Position numbers and translations under genes: made by a program
The notes under the pieces: generated by a model
Told to the model about the DNA's origin: nothing
Seen by the model: only the letters and a program-made list of their open reading frames with translations
The model's database searches: none
Origin: Botrytis cinerea B05.10
Lineage: Eukaryota > Ascomycota > Leotiomycetes > Helotiales > Sclerotiniaceae
DNA length: 64,000 nucleotides
Reading direction: 5' to 3'
Assembly: GCF_000143535.2 (NCBI RefSeq)
Contig: NC_037311.1
Coordinates: 3,100,001 to 3,164,000, forward strand
Shown here: piece by piece, positions 1 through 14,188 of the stretch
Layout of the letters: the number at the start of each line of letters is the position of its first letter
How positions within the stretch are numbered: the stretch's first letter is position 1

Positions 1-495
1 TTTGGGTATTATGGTATATTCTTCTCATCCGAAATCCAAGACTCATAGTAATTGCTAACGTGACAACAGTTCAATACACTTTTCTCCCACACAGGCTTCG
101 CAGTAAACCTCACAAGTGTGTTCCTATCAATAGCCCAATTCATGTCCGGTATCATGTCCATTGGTATGCCTGCGTTTCTCCAAGCAGTGAATTATCTCTC
201 GCCTATTCGCTATGCTATTAGGAATTTAGCGCCGTACACATTGAGGAGCATTGTCTTTACGTGTACCGATGCGCAAAAATTACCTGATGGCAGTTGTCCC
301 ATAAATACCGGGGTGGAAGCACTGGATCTTTATGATTTGAATACGGATGCCTTGTGGAATATTATTGCACTGGGCATTTGTACTTTGATTTATAGGGGAC
401 TGGCGTATGTGCTATTGAAGGGGATGAGAACGCATTGGAAAGGTGTTGGAAAGAGAGGGAAAGGGAGTGAGAATTTAAATGAACCGAGAGTATGA
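1..495 (+). CDS. ABC transporter (ABCG type), C-terminal part
   Basis: This is the 3' end of a gene that begins left of the window. Bases 1-13 read in frame (F-G-Y-Y) into an intron at 14-94, which has a perfect GCTAACG branch site and a CACACAG acceptor. Exon 95-495 continues the frame to a TGA. The visible 137 or so residues contain a hydrophobic stretch, then the NYLSPIRYAIRNL segment and a small cysteine-containing loop, another membrane helix and a basic tail. That arrangement is typical of the last membrane segments of fungal ABCG half-size or full-size exporters (ABC-2 membrane domain). No ATPase domain lies inside the window, so the subfamily and substrate cannot be judged. The family call rests on the C-terminal pattern only. 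Confidence 0.6.
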
Positions 496-3400
496 GAAGT
501 AACAAAGCTCTTCAAGTCAATTCTATTGTTGGTTACTAGCTATTACAAATCTTTGAATGCCAGTGATTCTTTGGAGTTGAACATATTTGATAGATGGCGC
601 GCTCTGTCGATGCACTTTGTGGTTTTATTATCCACATGCATCTACATATACATTTTTACACATCATTAATGGCTTCAAACTCAAACTCAAAACCAAAGCA
701 TGCATATATCTTCATCATCCCCTCTCCTAGATCCCCCCATCCTATTCACAATCTTAGCTCAATTACTCTCTAATCCAAACCACCCGATTTTAAGATCATA
801 AAATCATAAGAGTTGAATTATTAGAGCTCATCTCATTGCATTATGTTCACTCCCATCAAATCATTGCTTCGAGGAAATGCATTTCGCACAGCATATTTTC
901 GATGCCTGATCTCTTGCTACTCTTCGCGTATGTGTGATGTAGTATCTCATCTCACCTCATCTCATCCCAAATTAGCGCGCTGAGCGCTGAGCGCGGCGTA
1001 TTTCTAGTGAGGTGGGGGATAAACGAGGTTGCATTGTGATAAGTGTCGTAAGCAAGTAAATCGGTGTGCGGATCAGAACATTTGATTCGCGACATTTTTG
1101 GGGGCGGTTTGATATAGATGTTAGGTCATAGGGCGATGCGAATATTGATAAATGATACGAATGGATGGTGATGCTGATTGTTGGAGAAGAGTTGGAAGGT
1201 TGGAGATTATGGGGCGTAGATTACGGGGGTGGAAAATTCGTATTGAGTGGATTGAATTTGATTGTTGGTGTGGTGGGGTTTTTTTGTTTGGGGTGAGATA
1301 GGGGCTGTGTGGTGGGGCTGGCCCCAGAGAGAAAGTGTGACGGGGTGAGAGAGTATGAGAGGGTGAGAGGGAATAAATTTAAGGTGATTAGTAGATGGTG
1401 GTGGTGATGGAAAGGTGATATTGATATTGGCAGTGACAGTGACAGTGATAGTGTGATGAAGAAGTTGGAAAGTGCAAAGCGGAATAGATCAGGTGGAGGG
1501 GAGATATGGGCGAGAATTGGTGGAATTGGTATATGTGTGTCAGGTTGGATGGACTTACGAGTGAGATTGTGATGTTGGTATTGGTGATGATAGGGTGTTG
1601 AATTCTGGCTAGAATCTTCAGGTTGCTTGGCGTAGTCGGATCGTAGAAATTTTCTTATCTTTCTATTGATGATATTGTTAGCTAGTAGCTAAAGGTTGGC
1701 ATTCTTGGGGCCGTTAGGTTGTGGAGTTTCCTTGTATTGTGACTCGTAACTGGCGCATGCGTGATATCGATCTTGATTCCAGCTAGTTTCTTGGTTTTAT
1801 GCTTGCGGTTGCGGTTGCTGGTGTGATATCTGATATCTGATTTCGAATTATTTGCGGTCATAATCAGGGGTGACTCGCCGAAGACAATTTGATATATCTG
1901 AGAGTCTCTTGGTTTTGGACCAAGAACTAGTGGAGTCAGAAACACAAGGGCTAGGCAAAGTTCTGTATAAGATAGCAAGGGATGATATGTGTATCTTGAA
2001 TAGTTTGAGGCTGAGATTAGTGTCTGTGAAAAGGATGCGGTTAGAAAGTCGAAGCGAGGTTATGATGACTTGTGATTCGTAATTCGTGACTTATCGATGG
2101 TCAAACTAATTACCAAATTAGTATTATCAATCCCTGAGAAAGTAAAATCGAGTAATTTATCCTCAAGAAAAGAACCATCGTACATCACGTATCCTGATCT
2201 CCGGATGAGTCAACCGGAATGTTTCCTGGGAATCAGGCTGCGAACTTCCTGCGTTAGGGAGACATTATGGGCTGATGACATATGCCGGTGAAGGATTGTG
2301 TGTTTTGAGTTGATTGTTATAGATCCCGATTATTTTACTGGCACTCTACGTTATCAAGACCCACGGTATCGGGGCTAGAGTAAGCTGCTTGAATGAAACT
2401 GGGAAAGTTGCTCCAGCATTTGAAGTTGGATCCTGATCACCCACAAAACTATTCCATACACATGATGCAAGCGGTTCTGACATGGTTCTCTATCGTTGCT
2501 TTTCAAGGTGCAAAACTTCAGCCTTACATCACCAATTGAAAGAGGTAAATACCGAGTGTTGCACCCATGTCCCATCGTGTCCCATTCATTTCCAGCCTCA
2601 TGTTCTCCATACCCATCCATCGCCCGACCCGCATCACTTTTCAATTTCAAGTTCTTGCTGCCTTTTGATGGCGTATCTTGACATCTCACGCATCTCCCCG
2701 CATCTTAGAGTATTGGCTCAGCTCAGTTTATGTCAGAGCTGTGATGTATTTTCAGAATAGGCATTGAAATATTTCAGCGCCTGGCTTATGTCAAACTTTA
2801 TTTGAATTACCAGTTTCCTGATTTCAGATATGATTCTTACTGTACTATATTTCGACAAAATTGAAGCTTCTTACTGTTTGCCATTGTGTTCTCCTATATC
2901 TCGTCTAATCTGAGCGATGGGGGCTATAGCGTGTAACATGAGTGCAGTATCTATTTCTGATATACATAGGCCGATAGTTGATGTACCGGCGATCATGCAA
3001 GGTGAAATGAGCCCTACAAGATAATGCACCGTAAATAAGTGACGACCCATTGGAGCATTTTGACCATTGTGTTAATATCATAGGATAGCTGAGCGGCGTA
3101 TCCAACCACCCATCTCCAACCATCCAATCCATGATCTAGTCCCAAGGATCCAGGCATGCAGTATTCATGCAGTGCTCTAAGATAAACATGTCTAATTCCA
3201 GGGCCTCGGAACCTTCGGAATTTATCCCCGGTCATAGTCTGGGGCGTGGATATGCCGGTAACTTAGAACGGGAAAGGTTTGAAAGAAGATGCCAAGCGTG
3301 GGGCAAGGTGACGTGATATCGGCTAATCGTTGTTTCATAATGGCGGGAGGTTCATCGACAAACCAAAATTCTTATATCCCATCACTCATGCAATGATACC

Positions 3401-6400
3401 CATGTATCTAAAATCTCACTTGAAGTGGTCTATGTCCATTTACTTATATAAGTAGTGTGATTATTTATCACTGCATAAGTTGCCCTGGCTAGTCAAATAG
3501 GCTGGTCCCGGCAATTATTTAAGAGATAACATAACTTAGAATAGCTTGAAGTAGCGCTCTCATCTTACATTCGATAAGCTTCTCGAGAAGCTCGAACTTT
3601 CCTTGGCAAGTATGTGGGGATGTTTTGACATCTGATTGTGCTCGTGGCGTAGGAGTTTAAACATTAGACTTCCATGCAGTGGTCAGGTTGTCAACTTTAG
3701 ATCTTGTCTCAAAATTCCTAAGCACTACTATTGATAAGTCTCCGAATTCCGGTTTCTACAACTACTTTAGGTATATAAATGTAGTTAGTTGGAGCTACCG
3801 GAAGTCATGAATGAATATTGTTGCTGATTCGAGTTGTTAGTCGTTAGTCTTGGGGTCAATCTAGAAGGATCATTGGACACTTCGAGCTATAACAATTCGC
3901 CCCTCTTACCTTATATAGTAGCTACAGAAGATGCTTGTCTTTAGAGACTATCAAAACAAACGGAAGCGATGATCCGTGGAAGTGGTTGTCGGGATTTATG
4001 ATCGTTTCTAGTAAATGGTTACGTGGCCAACGGCCACTGGCCACGCTGCAGAATTACGCACTGGCTTTCATGCGAGACTTCAGATTATTCTGATTGCCTG
4101 TTCGTAATAGATTGTTCTATCTCAACTATCTAGCATGAAACTCATGCAGTCGATGGAGAGTACCATACCTGCGTACGCATTAGTCACAGGTGTATCTCTT
4201 AACTATCTTCTGATGAGTAAACTATGTCTAAAAGCCCAGTGGAGATACTAATTCAGAGCTTAAATTTCAGAAATATGCTGTAGCTGGTATCCCGATAACT
4301 GGCTCAAACCTTTGACACTCTTTTACAGACCTGCGTAGTGTTGATTCACATACAAACTTCGCATCAAAACTTGAAATTGTTTTCAGAACATGTGATCCAC
4401 AACAACCGATACTCTAAACGAATATCATTGGGTTGAAATGTAAATCCTACTTCGTCAAAAACCATGAAGCTCTCCATCAATATTTGTGTTGAAAGAGTAA
4501 ATAGTAATGTGGTCGTGGTGTGTTCAGGGTTATGAAACGGTGCCAAGTTTTGGCTGTAATCTGCCGCACTCCCTGATGTAATGTACCTCCGGTATTGATT
4601 TCGTACTGGTATTTCTCATTATCTGCAGTTTTAAGGCTCGATCCCTAAAAATTCCTGGCAACTCTTTTTTAGAACATAGTTTTGACAGTCATGTGATATA
4701 TTCTGACACCTGCGAGATGGCCATGGTTTTTATGACTCGCAAACTTGTACAACTATCGGCCGTGTTCAATGGCAAAAGCTGACCGGTGATAAACTATTAA
4801 TATTTAATTTTCATGCCGATACTTAGGATTCTTGATACGCGGAGTTACGACCAAACGTGCTGATGCTGAAGAACTTGCACCTCGTATTATCCCGTGCATT
4901 ATCAAGCTTATGGTAACACCATCTTGATTAAAGGGTCTGAGACGACTCTGTGGTGTATACGTGGTCGATATTTACGTAGAATATTTTGAAAAATCTTTGA
5001 TTGTGAAGTTACTCTGAGTGATTCCAACTTCCATTCGCAGAGTACTTAATTTCAACAGAGTTCTGGAATAAAATTAGGAGCATTCTCCGATCGGTGTGTG
5101 GTATTGTTGTCGGATTGAAAGTCGAGCAGGGCTGACGTACCAACAAGGCAATATAAATTTTCTTCAACAGAAACCGACCTATAGGAACTTTCACTCATGC
5201 AGACGGCGTAGTGGAGGAGCTGGGATGAAACATAGAAATCTCCAGCTATCCGAAGATGGGGGTTACGGCTAAGCGAGAAGGCCAGGCTGATTTAGAAACC
5301 TCTTGAACCGTGGGGTAAGCTGTTTCATGGGCAGTACCCGAATGATGTTCGGAAGTCCAACGTGAATATCCGGCGGAAAAGCCATCCGGGTACGTCTAAT
5401 CGAAATAATACACAGTCTTGAGATTAGTGAGCATGCGACCATAATTCTATCAATAGATAGATTATACCACCGGAACTGTTCGTTCTATCATCAGAGAACC
5501 TCTTTTTTTTCTAAACGTACAAGTTGAGATACTCGTGACATCAACTGAGAGTCGAACCTCATCTTTGCAAGGCTCTCCACGCCATCGCAGGATTCCCAAG
5601 AAAGTTACTGGTGCTCGATATTTCTTGAGTCTTGAGATGTCGTCGCTCTAATGATTGCTCCGATCAATAGCTATCACTATTGCCAATGAAAACCATGAAT
5701 CTAGATGAAGAGTATAGGCCAACGCCACAACATGGTTTTCTGATCACAAATAGCACTTCAAATACGGAGTATGCAATTCGATCGCAGCCTTGTTCTTGGA
5801 TGGAGGTTAAAAGGCGCTTATAAGCGTATAGCTGATCTCTACAGTATTCAGAAAGGGTTTGTTTGGCATTTCATAGATAGCGGGGTGAAGTCTCGAAAGT
5901 ATTTGCCTATTTTCAAGGATCAGCACTTTGACTGTGGGGGTTACCATGGTTGGATGAGCTGGAATGTGGCGGGCATGATCGGCGGGGTGTGATTTGGAAC
6001 AGTGTTTCGATTGCTCGCGATATCCCTCGAGGTACGACTTTCAGACGATCTTGATAGGTTAGTACGGGCTCTTAGCTCAACCCGAAATCGTTACCCATAA
6101 TCCTCATTCTAGAAGTACCCTTTTCAGAACACCCAGTACCTCGTATAATTTCTTTCGATCGTATCCACGAAATTCAAATACTTCCACCATGCATTGGTAC
6201 CGAACAGTACCCCTTCGGAACTAATATTTGTACAAGCTCTCCATTTTTAGCCAAGGTACTCGCCAAGATTCCACGCCCTCAATGGAGGAGCTGGAGAAGG
6301 AAATTAATTAAGATGTGGTTGTACTGTCTTTGTGAAACATTAGATGTATAGTTAAGAATTCAAGCCACAAAGCACTCATTCAGATAAAAAAGATGCTGAT

Positions 6401-7774
6401 TTACCCTTTGGAAATATGTTCGGAGTATGGTTAGGGTTCATGGGCAATACATCGCCTCCTCGCGTTCCTATGGCTACCCCGACTAGGCATGGAGATTATG
6501 CGTTGTTCGAACTGCTATTAGCTATCATGCTATGACGTGCATAATCCTGACGGCCATACTAGGGTAGATTTATCTACTATCTTATCCTTACACGTACCTT
6601 ATTCCGATATTGGGGCTTACTGGCCCTTGTTAGCCTCCATGTAACCTCGTTTGGTAAGTATCGAACGATGAGACCCGATTTGTCTAAACGACACCAGTCT
6701 GATGATTTCTTTTCGTCTATTGTTACAAACATTTGTTCTTGTTATCTTCATTCAACGGCTTGATCATACTCCCACCGGTACTCTTACTGTTTCACGCACT
6801 AGATCTACTGTACTCTTCCAGAAGGGGTATAGTATGGCAAAATATGTACAGTATACTACTTCTGATGTTTGTGGTACTTACCACCGCAGACCTCGTTTTT
6901 CTGTACCGGAATCTTGCATAATCATGGCACAAACAGAATTCAATTAACATCCCGTCTCAACTGCATACATAGGTACACGTGGGGTTTATTATATCCAAGT
7001 AACGATGATTTCAAATCATACAAGAATGCTTAGACAAGGATTCTGCATGCGAAAATATTTGTGATTTAGACCTGGTAGGATGTTGGTTCGTCAGGATCCC
7101 AAAACATGTTTGTGCAATTAACTACCTTCACGATGAAATTGCTACTACTTTGAGTCGTAAATATGGCTACCTACAGTTTGTTTATTAATTTGAGGATACT
7201 TTCAATGTCGAAAGTCCTAGCTCAGCTGTTAGCCAAGCTACCAAGCTGTGGCTTTCTGGCTGGGATTGGACCCTCAATCAGATCTACACTAGGGTGTCTG
7301 GTCTACGTACCGCTCTCTCAGATACCTGCACAAAGAGGAATCTTCACATCCTTCAGGCTAGCAGCACTAATACCACTGGTTCCAGCCTCGATTCCAATAT
7401 TAACATCAAGCTTCACGATCAACACGAAGCCACTGCATGGCTAATACGACATGTCTCTAGTCGGCGAATTAGAGATCGGGTGCCTCTGAACCCCTGTCGC
7501 CATGAATGAGTGGTCTGACCATGCATAAGATGTTTGGTTCGTCTGTGATAATATCATGGTCACCTACTCTTACCCTTACTAAATGTTTGTCAAATCTAAG
7601 CCTTGTCCATAGGACTTGCCTGCAAACTATTTTGACACTCGGCCAGGCATAATTACCAGCCGCTTTCAGCACGATGTGCTTAGAAGGTTACAATCTTTAA
7701 CCATTCAAATCCCTATCAGATCCCCCATCAATGGAAGCTACGACAAAGAGAAAGAGAACTACTGCCGACGTTAG
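496..7774. other. Long region without recognisable gene
   Basis: About 7.3 kb separate the ABC transporter stop from the regulator start. All open frames here are short (under about 100 codons), overlap on both strands and show no family motif or credible splice chain. Bases 1140-1610 are strikingly poor in C on the plus strand and rich in G, with runs of GGGG. Bases 977-994 hold three GCGC blocks separated by TGA. The rest is ordinary AT-rich intergenic sequence. The region may hold the distal promoter of the regulator or a non-coding transcript, but the sequence does not prove either. Confidence 0.5.
1275..1317 (+). other. Potential G-quadruplex run
   Basis: Four GGGG runs lie at 1275-1278, 1290-1293, 1301-1304 and 1314-1317, with spacers of 11, 7 and 9 bases. 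They sit inside a 400-base G-rich, C-poor stretch. Such spacing permits a long-loop G-quadruplex on the plus strand. No function is assigned. Confidence 0.35.
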
Positions 7775-10700
7775 ATGGAGAATATGATTTTTTGCACATA
7801 TTGCGGAAAGAGTTTTACTCGGAAGGAACATTTAGAAAGACATATACCGAGCCGTAAGTAACAAAAAGTTCTACTATCACCATTGAATAGCAAAATTCTA
7901 ATATACTTCTATCTTGCAGACACAAACGTAAAGCCACATAGGTGTATGTTGTGTCAACTATCTTTTCCCAGAAGGTATTCAAACCCCGTACTTTGGCTGT
8001 GTCAAGATTCGAAATCCACTAACTATGCAACTTCTAGAGATCTTCTCCAAAGACATCATTCCACATATCATGAAGCAAAAGATCCAATGGAGCCATTACC
8101 AGGTGGTGTTCCAACGGTTAACGGTCGAACACCCATTGCATGCATCAATTGTGCTAGTGCAAAAACCGGTTGTGATAAGAGGGTTCCTTGCTCAAGATGT
8201 TCTGAGAAGAATCTACCATGCGCGAGCAGATATGCCCGACGTTCATCAAAGGCTGCGAACCGGTCCTCAAGCTCGCACAAAAAGACACCGCCAACACAAG
8301 AGCCACCGCATGACCCCATGGATCAGGACACAGCACCAAAAGAAAAATTACCAGAAACCAAAGTCAGTCCCGCAGAGACACCCATAGATCCGCAATTCAT
8401 GGTAGCAACACCAGAAAAAAATATGTATCCTGACCAAGACTTGAGATTTACTGTTGATGGCTTTGGACCTTCCTCGGGCGAAAGCCTTGGGGGAATGGAA
8501 CACTCGATGTTCGGCAACGCAGATACAATGAATGGAAACGTCAATTACCAAGACCTGATGGCATGGAGTCACTACCCCTTAGATATTGAAATATACTCGA
8601 TGGGATCCGAACTATCCAGCAGTTTAGTAACGCCTAATTTTCTGGAACCGAGCGACACCTCTTCAATTTCAGAGCCTATGTTTACTGGGTCTTTGCATCC
8701 ATCACCATCGATGTCACATACTAAGAGCGCTAGCATCTCTTCAGATGCTAACCGTCCAGCCAAACTCGTCGAGATCGCAGTTCCCATTCTGACAGATCAT
8801 AGCTCTGATGACTTTGAGCTCCTGGTAGCGGCAGAATCGGCATGGCCTCTTGCACGATGCAACCCGCGACTGATTCCTGGGCCGTCAGCAAGAACAGCTA
8901 TAGCATATCTGGAAAACCTGGAGCAACACTCCAAGCATGACTCCACATGGGATTCCTTAAACCATGATGTGGAACCAGCCGAGATTCGATTTGGAGATGG
9001 AATATCCGTTATGCCTGTGAGTGCAAGTACCAGAGATAGGATAATGGCCATCACCCAAAGCTTCCTTCATACAGCTTTAGAAACGCATCGAGGGGGGTTG
9101 AAAGGTTGGCCAAAATCTTCAAACTATACAAGTCCTGATGCAGGATTCAATTTCCTTGTTCTACCCCCATCAAGCGTCTTGGAATATTTTCTTCGAAGTC
9201 ACGTTCGAAGCTTAGCTCCGTACTACACTCTCATCAATGGCGGTAACCTTGATCCAAACGAATTAATGCTGAACAACCAAACTTCAACATTGCTGTTGTT
9301 ATTAATGATAGCACATGGTGCTGCAGCTCTTCCAACCGCTGAAGCTAGATGTTTGACTGCGGGGCTTACAGAAGCTTGCCGCATATCGCTATTTAAGGTG
9401 ATCGAAAAGAATGTTGATCTATCAGCTGATCCTGTGGTGTTCAAATGCGCCCTGCTTTTCACGATACTAGGTGCTTGGGGCGGAGATGCTTCTCATATGA
9501 ACCTAGCTATGGCACAACGAGGGATGTATCTTGCAGTAAGTAATTACTTTACCAAAGCTGTTCAGTTGCTTATTTGTTGAATATAGATGCTAAAACATGC
9601 TGGTATGTTGGAGCCTCACATACCAGCAGCACCCTCTTTCCAAGAATCTTCGAATCTAGATGACCGTTGGAGAATTTGGCTACAGAGAGAAAAGAAAAGC
9701 AGGTAAAATTCCAATTCCAAAATCTTAATTAATTTATTCCAATGCAGTGAACCATGATAATTCTTTCAATCTTGTGGATTTTCTCTACACGAAGGCTAAC
9801 AACATTTTAGGCTGGTCTACAACTGGGTCATGGTAGACCAGGAGCTGAGCCTATTCCACGATACCTCACCTATTATGTCAATTACAGAGCTTGAGACTCC
9901 AATACCTGGAATGGAGTGCTTATGGCTGGCTAAAGATGCAAACGATTGGGCGGCAATTGTTCAGCAAACATATATCGGCACTGATTGGCTCCTGAATCCG
10001 AATTCTATCGGTACACCACCTGTAGGACCTTCACTCTGTAGCCTCTTCCGAGACATGCTGTCGGATAATATCGAGCGTCGACACGGGCAGTTATCCCCGC
10101 TACAGTTAAAACTGCTCCTTCACCCGATTCACAGCTCTTTGTGTCATCTGCATCAGGCTTTAACTTTTCATTCTGAAATTTATAGTACCCGGCAAGGAAC
10201 TAGAAGCGTTACTAAAGCTTCCAACCTACTCCGTCTCCAGGAAGCTCAATCATTGCTCCAGAAATGGTATGAATTGTGTGACTTCCATGCTAGAAACGAC
10301 CCAAACTGCCAAATTACTCGAGCTAATCTCGTTCTGTACCACCTCATAAGTTTGAACGCGGTGACGTTCTTCCCAGAAATTGAGCGGCTAGCACGAAAAG
10401 AAGACTTTGATGGAACAAGCTTGGAACTCTCTCTCCGCCACAAAAGATGCATTTACAATTCTGGAGAAGCTATATTCCATTGTGGACAAGTCATTCGTCT
10501 TGTGACTTCGATGGCAAAAGAGGGGCGTCCACGTTGGTGGTCAGTGGCTATCTATCGTGCCACTATGATCTTATGGCTTGAAAGTGTATCACGCATTGAC
10601 ACCTACACACAAAGATTTGATAAGGGCCCAATATTTCCGATTGATGCAGTGGCACCCGATCATCCCTCTGTCAAATCTTATTTGTGGAATGGTGAGGGTA

Positions 10701-10879
10701 TTCCAGTACTCAGCAAGTCCGACGGGTACGTGGAACTTCATAGGCCTAATGATGTTATGAGCCATTGTATCTTGTTGCTCGAAGTTGGTGTTACACTACC
10801 AGTTTCAGACGGGATAAGAAGGAAGTTATTGGCATTCTCGAGGAATTGGAACATGGAAATCACATTGCAGAACACATAG
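7775..10879 (+). CDS. smr1: Cmr1/Pig1/Smr1-type melanin transcription factor
   Basis: This is a nuclear DNA-binding regulator, 938 aa from five exons: 7775-7853, 7920-7974, 8038-9535, 9587-9702 and 9811-10879. Two C2H2 fingers cover residues 7-27 (CTYC, 12 residues, H-X3-H) and 35-56 (CMLC, 12 residues, H-X4-H). They are followed by a canonical Zn2Cys6 cluster with cysteines 80, 83, 90, 96, 99 and 106, and then a long fungal transcription-factor middle region. Two fingers directly before a Zn2Cys6 cluster is the signature of the Cmr1/Pig1 family, which activates DHN-melanin genes. Introns 1 and 2 are required: the first restores the last His of finger 1 and the second, 63 bp and in frame, restores finger 2. 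A second ATG at 7784 (M4) fits the usual start of the family equally well. It lies tail to tail with the melanin-type PKS. The symbol follows the Botrytis name; strict orthology is not tested. Confidence 0.82.
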
Positions 10880-13800
10880 AGCGTCGGATATGCATTTCCT
10901 TAGGAGTTTCAGACATGTACATTTCGAGGGTTAGAGTTATTCTGAAATCAGTATAAGGGAGCGTCTCACGTGCGACATTACTTTACCATGATGTATCTTA
11001 TTATTGTAGTATTCATTTACAGACTCGCATAGATTGGAGATTTATTGGATCTTTGAATTTGATTGAATCACGGACACGCCTCCGAATGCACTGTTCATGA
11101 TTTCCATTGTGTTTTGCCTTCCAGGAAGCAGTTTATATCACGGAAGACTTACCGATGAAAGGCTGGGGCTATATTTAAAAATACATGCACCGACAGGTGG
11201 AAATCAAGATCTCGATCAACAAGTTGTTATAGATGAAGTCGTGACCATTGGTTGCAGATGCAGCACAGCTGTTGATGCGTATCTTATCTGAAATCTCGCA
11301 GATTTGGCGGGGAAAATAACCCTTGACGCCAAATTAATAAGAAGGGGTCAGATTTGTTCGTTGGTATGAAGAACCTCAAATGTGTAGTTATATTCCAAGA
11401 CGTAAGAAAGTTCGACTACGGGTTATAAAATTTGGCAAAGTTCACTTCCTTGAGCTGGTATGCAAATTTCATTAGTTAGGCTTTGCCTTCCCCGGACATC
11501 CGGTGGGGTATCCCGCCACAAAGCTTGGTGTATGTCCCGATTTGTAAACAACAAGACTTGAAGGACGCGAGTTGAAAGATCATTGGCTTGTGAAGAAAGA
11601 TTGGGCTTTAACAATTCCTCTGAAGCCGATCACGTTTTCCCCTCGTGATTAGGACTTGCATGCCCCATGCCTTGGTAAGCGATCATGAGATTCTCTGTGA
11701 AATCAAGTGAATCAATATAAACCTGGGGAATATTCTCCAAACTTCTCTACGAGATGTTCATCGCCCCCTTCCAAGACACTCAAATGATTCAAAACAAGCC
11801 GCTTCTTCCAGCCCTAGACTAGGTCTAGTCAGCCGTCTATGCAGGTGAGATTGTATCCACCACACCGTATTCAAAAGACAAATAGATTGACACAATGACA
11901 GATAGAGATAGAGTCTATTCTTTTACCGGCTCGGGGAACGGTATTGACATCGGGATGATAGTGTTGCCAGTCAGCCGCTGAACCTTCTCCGGAAGTTGGC
12001 ATAGATGCCTGGAAAGCAATAGCCCATTGCAATAGAAGCTGTCTGGCAACACAAAACGTTACAAGAGACGATAGATTTTGCAGGGAGATGGGAAGCCATT
12101 GTTCTGAAGGCGGATTTACGTGGATTAGTCGATATTGTCAAGTGAATAGAGAATTTTCCTGTCCACGCCAGCATGATTGACAATCGATTTTCTTAATGCG
12201 TTGATCGATGACTCGAAGATTACACAGCACACGATCAATTATGAAACAAATCAAAAGCAGTCATCCAAGATGTATGGCGATGTTAATTTGGAGCTGCACG
12301 GCGATACCGAACCAAGTTTTATTCGGAGATGCAATGCATTACTTGCATCAAATCTAGATACACACAGCATGTTGCTGCAAAGGCAATGCTATCATGTTGC
12401 AATTTAATTACTCTTGTAATTAACAGCCCATGACCTTGGTATTGGTATCTTTAAGGAATTATTTGTGCTACCTGCGATTTCTTTGCCAGCTGCTCACCAT
12501 CAAAAGCTGATAGACAGTTTGAGTGTTTACAAATCAAGAGAAAAATGGAAGAGACTCGTATCTATCAAGCACCCACGAACGATGGTGGAGCTACTGCCAG
12601 TGAGCTTTAATTACGAGTAATGACGTGTAAGACGACCAGCAAGGTGGCCGCCAAGTTGACACCGCCGATCGAGAGACTGCTTGCAATAGATAAAAAGATA
12701 ATTTTTTGTCGATATTTCTATGGAGTTTGGAGACCCAGATCCTTGCACTGTGTAATTCTAATTGAAGGAGAACAAAAGCTTGAAAGCTTTTACCATAAAT
12801 TTCACAATACATGATATACGTCGAGGAGAGTTATTTATTTCTACATAATCACCCTCGTGTTACTTGACACTGCACCATTTATGGCCGAGGACGTTGTACC
12901 TTCATTTTTTCGCATCCAATGCCAACACAATTATGTTTTATACATACAATCGCCATTCACACGTCTTCAAAAACGAAGACGCATAACAAAACAAGCTTAA
13001 GAATTACCCAAGGAACCAATTCATATGCTAAAATTATGCAGCCCATTGCCTAATTCGCATCTCGTCCTATCACATTTCAAGGCTGCTACATCTTGCACTC
13101 GGATACACCCGAGAAGAAGGCTAATAATTCAGCCTACGCTACCGTGACGCTAATTTCAGTCATGATCTAGATCTTCTATTACAGCATTCGATAAAGATCG
13201 TTTGACAAGGAGCCGATGACTGTATTAATTTTCCCAGAACTACTTGTAAGTTAAACCATAAAATTTAAATATGATGCAAGCTTTCGGGTCCTATTCGCTT
13301 GTGTTGTGTAATTCCCGAAATTTCTCAGCTCGCAAGACATCCGGGAGGCTCGGAACGAGCAATTTTCCCAAATAGATATCGACCGTTATGTACGTTTAGC
13401 AACCCAGTCCTTACCCATGACCATCATCTTATCTTCCACGATAATTCTTATCAGTATGCGACTGGTAGATAGGGAGTATTGAAAATCCCATGTCCCGCTC
13501 GCAATCGACTTTCATATAAGCAGGCTGGAAAATAGATTGTATAACATATGAAGTGGGTGGGTGGACAAGGACCATCTAAAAGTAAGCTGCAGAATCGATG
13601 CAGATACATATTGAGGCTGCATTTGTGCATGCTCTATGCCGCTTTTAGAAACGCGAAGTGCATGCTGATTTGAACACAAGGAGTATATTTGGTGGTGTGG
13701 ATTGTGGCGCAAGTGCAGATGCGTGGGGTTGGGAGGCAACAGTGACGGTTCACGTATATATGGGGTTTTGGTGACATACTACTTTTCAATCGTAGCCTTA

Positions 13801-14188
13801 CATTGAATAAATCTTCTTTGCCTCCTGGCATATCGGATTTATTCACTGGTTATTGTTGCCAATGCAGTTGAACTCGGGAAGAAAAATGATGTTATGTACG
13901 GTAAATACGTAAATATGTAAATACGTAAATACCCAAAATGTCAAAAATGTTATTCTTGCTTATTTATGTAATTACAGCGTTATACACATACATTACTCGC
14001 AGGAATATAGTTGGAAAAGGATGTTTGAATCTCATATGTAATTGCAGTGTAAATATTGAGCTATTGTACGTAGATATCAGTAACGAAAGTGGTATTCATG
14101 AAAAGGGAAAATTGTCAAAAGCAAAGGCATCCACCAAACTAAGTACCGCCGAATTCTAATACAACGAAAAAGTATGAAATCTATCCAA
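10880..14188. other. Intergenic region between convergent regulator and PKS
   Basis: This is 3.3 kb between two convergent stop codons. It is AT-rich, with only short overlapping open frames on both strands and no motif. The only structure I see is a short tandem repeat at 13901-13932, close to the PKS 3' end. Confidence 0.5.
13901..13932 (+). repeat. Short tandem repeat, 8-mer x4
   Basis: The 8-base unit GTAAATAC occurs four times in a row. The second copy ends in T instead of C. It lies about 260 bases beyond the stop codon of the first PKS, on the convergent side. It looks like a simple microsatellite-type repeat. Confidence 0.8.

Noticed and set aside
5771..5992. Plus-strand 73-codon frame in the long gap
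   Set aside because: No motif or splice continuation; similar frames are frequent throughout the gap.
7469..7672. Minus-strand 67-codon frame just before the regulator
   Set aside because: Short, no motif, and located where the regulator promoter is expected.
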